Shown: piece after piece, positions 27,201 to 36,200 of the stretch
Numbering within the stretch: the first letter of the stretch is position 1
Layout of the letters: the number at the start of each line of letters is the position of its first letter
Assembly (NCBI GenBank): GCA_008973525.1
Contig: WACJ01000131.1
Location: 868,001 to 932,000 of the forward strand
Direction: 5' to 3'
DNA: 64,000 nt
Origin: Stenopsyche tienmushanensis
Lineage: Eukaryota; Arthropoda; Insecta; Trichoptera; Stenopsychidae
The notes under the pieces: model-generated
Database searches by the model: none
What the model saw: the letters and a program-made list of their open reading frames with translations, nothing else
What the model was told of the DNA's origin: nothing
Program-made: the position numbers and the translations under genes

Positions 27201-30200
27201 GATGATGAATACAATAGACTCGTGGTAATCCGGCTTCAGTCTAATCCGGCACCCCCTGTAGTCCGACATCCCAATGCAAATACAGTACACATGCATATAT
27301 GAAGTATCGTCAATCTTTGGCGTAGGAAGATCCACAATTGTGGTTTCTTCAAAATTCATTGTGGAAAAAAGCAAGCATATACTTATATTGGCCATGAAAG
27401 CAAAATTGTTTTACAAAGAGATAATAAAAAAGAAGACTTTGTAGCTAGCAAGAAATCATCTCACCATTTTCTTATTTTTTCGGATTAAAAGTACTCCTTT
27501 CCAAAAAATTCCGAACTACTAAGGGATTGGAGACAATACTCTATAGATCTTACAAAATCTTCCCAAATTTGTTCTTTTAAAGGTTTTACAGAATTTAAAA
27601 TTTAAAAAAAATCGAAATCCTTGTGTTTCGAGAAAAAAGGATATTTATATACCGAGTAACATTATTTGTTTAACTATTCCTACAAAGCCGATTCTTTGTC
27701 ATTTTCTTGTTTTGGTATCGTAAGTTAACAAAACGACATTTTACTGCGATGATGTCGTTGCCGACATTATATTATATGACATTTTCTTAAATGTCTAATA
27801 CCTACAAGATTGAAAATATGTTGTAGATGCTTATAATAAATATATATGTATTTAATATTGTAATGCTTTGAAAATTGCAATATTTTAATCAAGTTCCCGC
27901 GCTATAATTTTAGCCAAGTCTACCGAAGTCTTAGCCATCTTGTATTGAAAATAGACAATGCTTATTTGACAGTAATTAATGTAAACTACTTATAGACAAA
28001 AAAGTGGATTTGTATATTTTGATTTAATGCCGATATATACAATTATTCAAGCGATAAACGTTGAAAGCTTGATAAGCTGTAACTTTCCGCATATACATTG
28101 TGTTTGTTTTGTAAAAATGGGAAATATCTCAAAGACACTAAGAAATTATGATATATTGCATGCTTTTCGAGTCTGAAATATATAAATTTTACATGGGAAC
28201 ATATCAATTAAAAGTTATGACTGCGTTTTTCAGCCGTAGATTGATTTATCGACTTATTCAATTTTAGCGTGCGTAACATAATGGACCTTCTTTTTATCGG
28301 CGAGGCAAAATATTGTTGTGCTTAAATGAACATCAATCTTTTTGCGTCGTGATTCATACAAACATTCAACACGAGGAAGAGCGTAATGAGAATCAATTGC
28401 TCACAAAGTTCATCGTCCTTCGGGGAGGGTTGCAGCGCCTGGAGTTGATGAACCACGGGTGGAAAAAAATGGTTAATAACATACGTGTGTTTGGATGTTA
28501 TTTGTACTTGATGGTCTCGAACCACGCGAAAGAAGGATACGTATTTTTTTCCGGTCGGCGATGGCCAAAAACATCACAGGATAATAAGGTTAAATTGGAT
28601 AGCCCGAAATGCAACACTCTCGCCTCGTTCGGAAATTGAGGTTTTTAGACGATTTTTTACGGTGTCCAGAGTCGGCAGCAGAAATAATAGGCTTAATATC
28701 GTTCCATTAAAGCCTTTTTTTCAAAGAAATAATATTCCTCGGTCGTTTTACTTTCGTACTTGATGAGCGTTGCTAACAACCATTTTTACATGGAATAATT
28801 GGCGCAGATCCGAGGCGCGATGATAGTTGAAAAATATTTTTTTCCTCGGGTAAAATACGACTCCGACTACTGATCCGTTAATATGCAGTCCATTAAGGAT
28901 GGCTCCTTCGTGTTCATAGTTTTTTGTTGGTGAATCTGCGATAAAAAATGGAGCAATTGAAAATCAATTTTAATTGCTGATTGCTTACGTTCTTCGGGCA
29001 CGTCACTCAATCTGCCTTTGCCTCTTTTGTTCTTGCACAAATTGACAATGACTCCCTAATGATATCATCAGCTCGGACATTAGGTTGGGATTAAATTCTT
29101 GACGGTTTATTGACGCCGAAAAAAAATTCTCACACGGAATTCGACGATCGACGATGATTTTTTCATCGGGATTTTCGTACGCCGTAATAAAAGTGAATGA
29201 GATTTTATTAAAAGCGAGATTTCAAATTGCATCCGACTTTTTTAGCGTAGCCAAATTACCACTTCATTTTCATTCTCGCTGTTGGCTGCAAACGTATGGA
29301 CGAGATCCTGCATGAGGTTGTTTATTGCAGACGAGATGAAAGGCTCCACGGTCTCTTATTCAAAGGTACTATAAACAATTTATAACAATTTTATTACCCG
29401 AAGTCTTCGAGTTCACGAACCACAGGCGGTATATTATTAAGAGGAGAGAGAATCTACGATCGAAATCTCAATATATTATTATTGTGTTCGGTTTCATCGA
29501 AATTGAATCATGAGGCAGTCTTAGAAAATAAGGAAAGCATCCTTGCTACATTGTATGCACTATGCCTACATTGCAGCTTAAAACAAGGAGATCTAATGGA
29601 CATTAGACGTATTATTATAATTAATTTAAAACTTAAACTATATACAGGGTATATTACATATGGACCGATTTTTTTTTTTTGGGATTAGGGGGATCTTTTG
29701 CTACATTTCACACTTAGACCCCTAAATCCTAAGTATCGGGGTTGTCAAAATAGGATTTTTCATATAAATTAATCATTTTGGCGGCCCAGACCAGGTCTCC
29801 AGACCCGACACTACTGGATTTCTTTGTCTAGGGACGTGTCTTATTCCATGGCTCATACAGGCTCCAGATCTGACACCGCTGGATTTCTTTGTTTAGGGAC
29901 GAGCAAAATAATTAATTTACACGACAGAGGTGCCCACAAAATAAATCCTAATTGAAGGAATGGGCGCCGCCTTTGCAAAAATAAAAGAGGAAATGCTATT
30001 TCAGACAACTACAGTTAAAATTAGGAAAAGGTGTCGTGTGACCTTTGTAAACTGGTAGCTTTTCAAGTTTAACGACTTATTGGATGATTTGTATGACATG
30101 TGGCATATCGTTGGAAAGGGTACTTTTACTTTTTATGGTTTAAAGGGGAAATTTTGGGATTTTTTTCAAAAGACCACTAATCCCTAAAAAAATTTGTCGT

Positions 30201-33200
30201 TCATATTCGACTTCGGTCGTAGTCAGAAAGAACACTCGAGTCTGTTTTTAAGTGATAAATACGTTCCACGGGGAGTCGCATATAAAAAATCGCACAAAAA
30301 AGACTCGAACTACATAGAAAACGGATAAGTTCTATTATTTTTAAAAACCGCATAACTTCAAATCAATGTGATAGAATGTACCAAAAATCGCATTAAAAAG
30401 TTTATGAAAAAATTCATATAAATTAAAACACAATTCGTCCTTCTGTGTCTTTTTTAAAATGTAATCGGTAATCAAACAGAAGACCTTTTCCTTAAATAAA
30501 TATCCACATATGGGAAATCATTTTTGGGATAAATTTTCGATTCAAATCACAAGTGCTTTTTCTGTTTTGTCCAATAAAGGATCTCCCGAATACGATGGAA
30601 ATTTTGAGCTTAACTTTGTGCCATTGTTAACTCATTTTCTGATTGCTCATCTCAGTAGGATTTTGATTTGGGAAATTGCCAGTTTCTTATGCTAGACTGG
30701 CAATTTTGCCCTATACACACTCACACTTTAACGGCTGTAATTGAACTTGTTTTAATTTTAGATTTTTTTAATGCGCATTCCCATAAAAAAAAGATTTGTT
30801 CTCTATAGAAAAATTAAGATATGTTCCATTATTTTTAAAAACTGCATAACTTTAAAATCGCATAAAAACAGACTTAAGTGTATTCGTAAATTTTGAGACC
30901 ATATGGTTGAGCTCAGTTTGTGCCCAGACACAGTTACGGAAATATTATTGTAAGCTCTTTTTTTGTAGAACTATTATTAAACATTATTTTAGTATGAACG
31001 AAATAATGTTTACTAAAAAAACTACTAATACTCAAAAAAAAATTTGTTGTAAGTTGGTGTTAAACATATTCAATATTTTGCTAAAATATTTAAATAATTA
31101 ATATATTTTTATATAATAAAATTCAATTATTTAGAGGACTTCGATGTGTGCCCTATGCTTTGACTGACCCTCAAACACATATTTTACGATCCATACAAAT
31201 ATTAAATTTAAGGATATCAGGCGGTCGTTTTATTTCTTTTTTTTACGTCTTTGGGTTTAACACTTTTGTATTTTGCTTTGCTACTACGCGTACCACAAAT
31301 ATATGCATTGAGTCTTTGTGAAGACATACGAAAAAAATCATTTTAATCTGTCTGTTACCTTATGAATTATATTGATTTTTACAAAGGGTTTTATTTTTCA
31401 AATTTTGCAAATGTATTCCAGCCGACGCTTTATGCGAAACATAGCGGCCTGGAATGTGTTAATTTTTTCAACCGTATAATGTCATATGATGTACATTACA
31501 TATTTGATTATATTTATTAAGGATTTGAACAAGGGTTGTCATAAATATATATCATATTAAAAATCTCATTTAAATAACTTTATCTTAATTTAACAATATG
31601 TGAAAGGTAATGGAAATTACTACATAAAAATCCTTCAACTCTGGGAAAATCTCCTGTGGGAAGTGTTATTAGATTGGATTGTCAATAATTAACAAATGTC
31701 ATATTGGAATATATACAGATCTGCATCAATGTATTCTAGATCTAGATCTAGATTTCTTAATTGACATTATCAAGAATCAAACCCTCTTTCCATTACATAA
31801 AATTGTTAATGAATTCGCAGATCGATTAAATTAAATATGAAGTGGAAATCTATTAATGAATGATTGAAGCTGTTAGTAACTATGAAGAAGCAAGGACCTG
31901 TTTGGGTCATGATGGCCACAACTATATTTTTACGCAAATATATCATGAAATAAAATCGGATTTTACTAATGATTATATTGAAAATGATATGCAACCGACT
32001 ATAATGAGTTAAAATATCCTCTGCATCCGCCATCAGCGCTCATTACTTATTAAATATTCAACGTAATTTATATATTAAACTTAATTCGTTAGATGGAAAC
32101 ATCTGTGAAAATCCATCATGATATCAATGGCATTCAAATCAGACATACAAAAATAATGATACTATAGTTAGAGAGCTCCCTTGTTTTTATAGCGTCAAAA
32201 ATAGTTATTTTTAGGACTGGTTTTAGTTAAAGAAATCAAGCCTGTTTTTAATATATGAAATGCATACGCTTGCTCTATTCAAATTTCAGAATGTGTTAAT
32301 TAAAGTTTATAAAGCTATTCATTTAAACCATAAATTTCAATGCTATATTTATTGCGTGCTTGCATGAGAGTGCTAAAATTGATTAGATTCGTTTCTGCAC
32401 TTAAGATCCATGGTATTGCTACGTTATTTCCAGGAGTAAATAATGGACAAAAAGGTACGTATTCCAGGCATCCCTACAAGGATACAGGCATCTGATCGAT
32501 GTCAATTAAACGTGGCTGCTCCCATCACGATATGAAGTTTTCCAACGAATCATCACCTCGCATATGAAGAACGCCCTAAAAAAAATATGATGTATTCCTA
32601 TTGACCCTTTCGGCACGCGGATCATTACGCATATGCCCATATCTTTCTTCGATCGCGGATGATATTATTTTTATCCCATTCGAGACTTCACGTAGCATGT
32701 CTCGTTACCATATGTCATCACTGGTTACATGGTCTGATCATATATCTTACTCTCTGACATAATAGCATTGTCGACACACTAATAACAGTGTTTCCCAACC
32801 TTATTTTGAGCCCGAGATCCTATTAGATGCGGTCAGATACAAAAGCCATACAGCAATTGATATATGACTCGTACTGTTCTTCTGCTTTTGGACATAAAGC
32901 ATCTACATGCCATATGAATAATGCAAATGGAGGACAACAATATTTTATAGATGGAGCAATATTTTTTAATGATACTCGTCGATCGAACGGTTGTGGATGG
33001 TCATGCTGTAAAAATAGGACAAATAAGAGATTCGAGATTTTTTGGTGCAGAATTTTGGTTCAAATTGAATCTAATTTACGCTCCATTGATCCATACGCCA
33101 TTTCTTGCCACCAAAAAAGTTTTCATCCCGTCCAGCAAAAAGATCTGGCATTGTGCTTTTAAGATCATCTCTGATTCACCGACACGGATGCCACTGAATT

Positions 33201-36200
33201 AGACGTTGCGTTGCGTGCTTTTCTAGACTTTATTGTCGGATGGATCAATCTCCAGAATCAATATCGGATGAAACTCCTGCGGATCGAATCTTTTGTTGCT
33301 GCAGAAACGATCGGATAAGATGATAGATTAGGTTTAAGTCATTGACATCGGACTAGGAGATGATGAACCTGACACCACTAGCGTTTCGGCTCGGCGCGAA
33401 GATTGATGGACCAAACGAAGGAATTGCTGTTTGGGCTGGGGTCAGCATATAAATGGTACATAATGGTAGCTCCGGTGTTTGTAATATATCAATTGTGTCC
33501 GGGAGGACGAAAGAAGATTATAAAACGTGGCTGTAATTGATATTTTGTGGTGGTTCGTGTGCTAGGGCAGTTAAGAATCGCAGGCTTAAAAAATATTCAA
33601 TGCTTCTGACTTCTGTTTAAAATAATTTTGTATTATGAGCAATATATGAGGATTTATTATCGATAGGTAAAAATATCTCAGCAATGCATTAAGCTTACTT
33701 TTCTTGACTTAATTCCCATGAAAAAAATCTTTATGTGGGAGATTTTCGTAGAAGTAAAATTTCTTAGTTCCTAAGAAAAGTTGATTTAATGCATTATCGT
33801 TTTCCATTTTTTAACAAAAAATATTAGCTAAAATATTTAATTGTTTGTGTAATATATTATAAAATGGGCTTAATACTAGTTTAATGGTTGCCTTATGCTA
33901 CGTATGAATTTGGACAGATAGTGTCACTCGAAATATAGAAACATGGAAATGATTATTTTATTGCTAAATTTGTTGTCAATACTTTGTTCTATATAACGTT
34001 TATACAGGGCCGTAACTAGGGGGTGGCAAAGCAGGCGCCTGCCACGGGCGCAACTGGGCTTGGGGCGCAAAACGCAGGATACTGACCCGATTGATAGTTG
34101 CACGCGGTTTTTATTTTACTACTGATTGACTTTGTCCGTTTTATAATATATACTAAGTTGTCTAATCCTTCTTTTCTTCTACCTCGATTAAGCATTTAGC
34201 CGAACCAGCCCGCAATTAAATAAAAACAACTATATTTTCGAGCGATTGTAAAATTTAAACAACCTACCCAATCAGTCTTCTTCGGACAATTTCGTTTTAT
34301 AATGAGAGTTCGTAATCGCTTTATAGACACGTTCGGTTATGGCGTCCGATCGCGAGACGTTCATTCGTCATGACAGCGGTCCGAAAAGCGGTCCGATTGG
34401 ACACAGATTTGAATTCATACGAAAGGAAATCTTTTTATGACGCCATCCTTTTCAAAGTCACATAAACGATGGAAATATCAAGAATGATTCCAGATTAAAA
34501 GATAATTAAAAATTATACGGAAACTTTCTCAATCACGGTCGATCTTTGACCAACTGAAATTCCGAAGCTTCATATGTAACGAAATGAAATATTAGCATCG
34601 ATGTCGATTCAATGGTACATTTTTTATAATGAAAATGAACATGTGGCCGGTCTCAGAAGTAGACCTGAATAATTAAAGCTGTATCGGTAAAACCAGAAAC
34701 ATCTTAAGCTATTTGTTTATATTTAATTTGATTGTGATCTAACTATACAGACTCCTCGATCTGCGATCTCTCCTTATAGAGATTTCATATTAAGATATGC
34801 GTAGGCATCGATGGCTAGACTCGATGAAATGTCTGACAAGAAAATGATGATTTATTTCGCACATTCCTGGCTTTATATCCCAAATATGAATTATTCAGTT
34901 AGGTCAATAAAAATATATCAATCATTTTTATGTATTAGAAGAATGGAGAAGCTCATGAGACTTTATTTAGGCGATGTTCTAATCAATTTTTATAAATCTG
35001 TCCATAAATTTCCATTCCATTCCATTGTAATCAGCAAAAAAATATTATACTAAAGCAATTCTGATGATCATTGAACGTATTAAGTATTTCAATAAATTTT
35101 TGATCGTGTAATGCAATGAATATAGAAGAAACTGTTGTGATAATGGCTTTAAAGGATTTTGGCAAAATAAATCTAATTTTCATCAATTGATTGCCATAAA
35201 TTGAAATGATTGCTTCCGCGGGTACATTTTAGCGTCCAATTTTAACGTACGAGTTTATAATTGTGCTCCGAGATTAATGCGATGTTTATTTTAATGGTCG
35301 CTCATTAGTACCATCTCGGGGGAAAGTTGTTTCTAGTTTATAGGATTCTGATAATATCTTTCGATGGAGCATCGCGGAGAAGATGTAATGGAAAGCTATA
35401 AAAGCAGGCAGCTCTTAAGATCCTTGGATTCTATGGGAAAACATGTCGAACAGATGTTTTGAATATTGCATAAGGATCTTGTACAGGTAACAGTCATTAA
35501 CGAAACTCGTATTCTTCGCTTCGAGAGCGTGACCAGTACTTATTGGATTTGTGAATATGCGATTCTTCCTTGATGAATTTTATGACGCTTCCATAGATAT
35601 GATCGACTTTGAAATAGGAAAATGATGAGCGATGGCATTCAGCAATCAATAAAAGCCGAAGACTTGAGAGAACACTGATTAACATAGGCTAGTATAATAT
35701 AATTTCCACAGATTTGCACCATTTATGCTCTGCGATATTTACGATGCGAAGCATCATTACATCGTCTATTATTTTGAACAACAAATCTTTGTTTAAAACA
35801 AGTTCGAATCTTCAAAAAGTCAAGTCAAGTAAATTAGTAAAAAAATTTCTATATATATAACCTTCTATCGTCTCTACCAGATTTATGTTAAAATAGTTTT
35901 AAAACTGTTTTAAAAAAAATTAAAACTGTGAAAAAATGAGGGCTAAAAATGACTTTTTTAAATAGTCGCCATTTTGCAAAAAAAAATATTATTTTGTTTT
36001 TTGAGGTAGATGCTATAATGACATCCTCACTAATTAATTATTTCTTAAAAAAATTTTTTTGTATATTTTAAAAATGTAAAATATCTGATTAAAAAATGTA
36101 GTGTTTTTTATGAAACTTGAAAACCGCCCAAAAATTTGGACCTCTAGGCTAGAATACCCCCTTGATATTATATACTTATAACTTCTATTAATTATTTATA

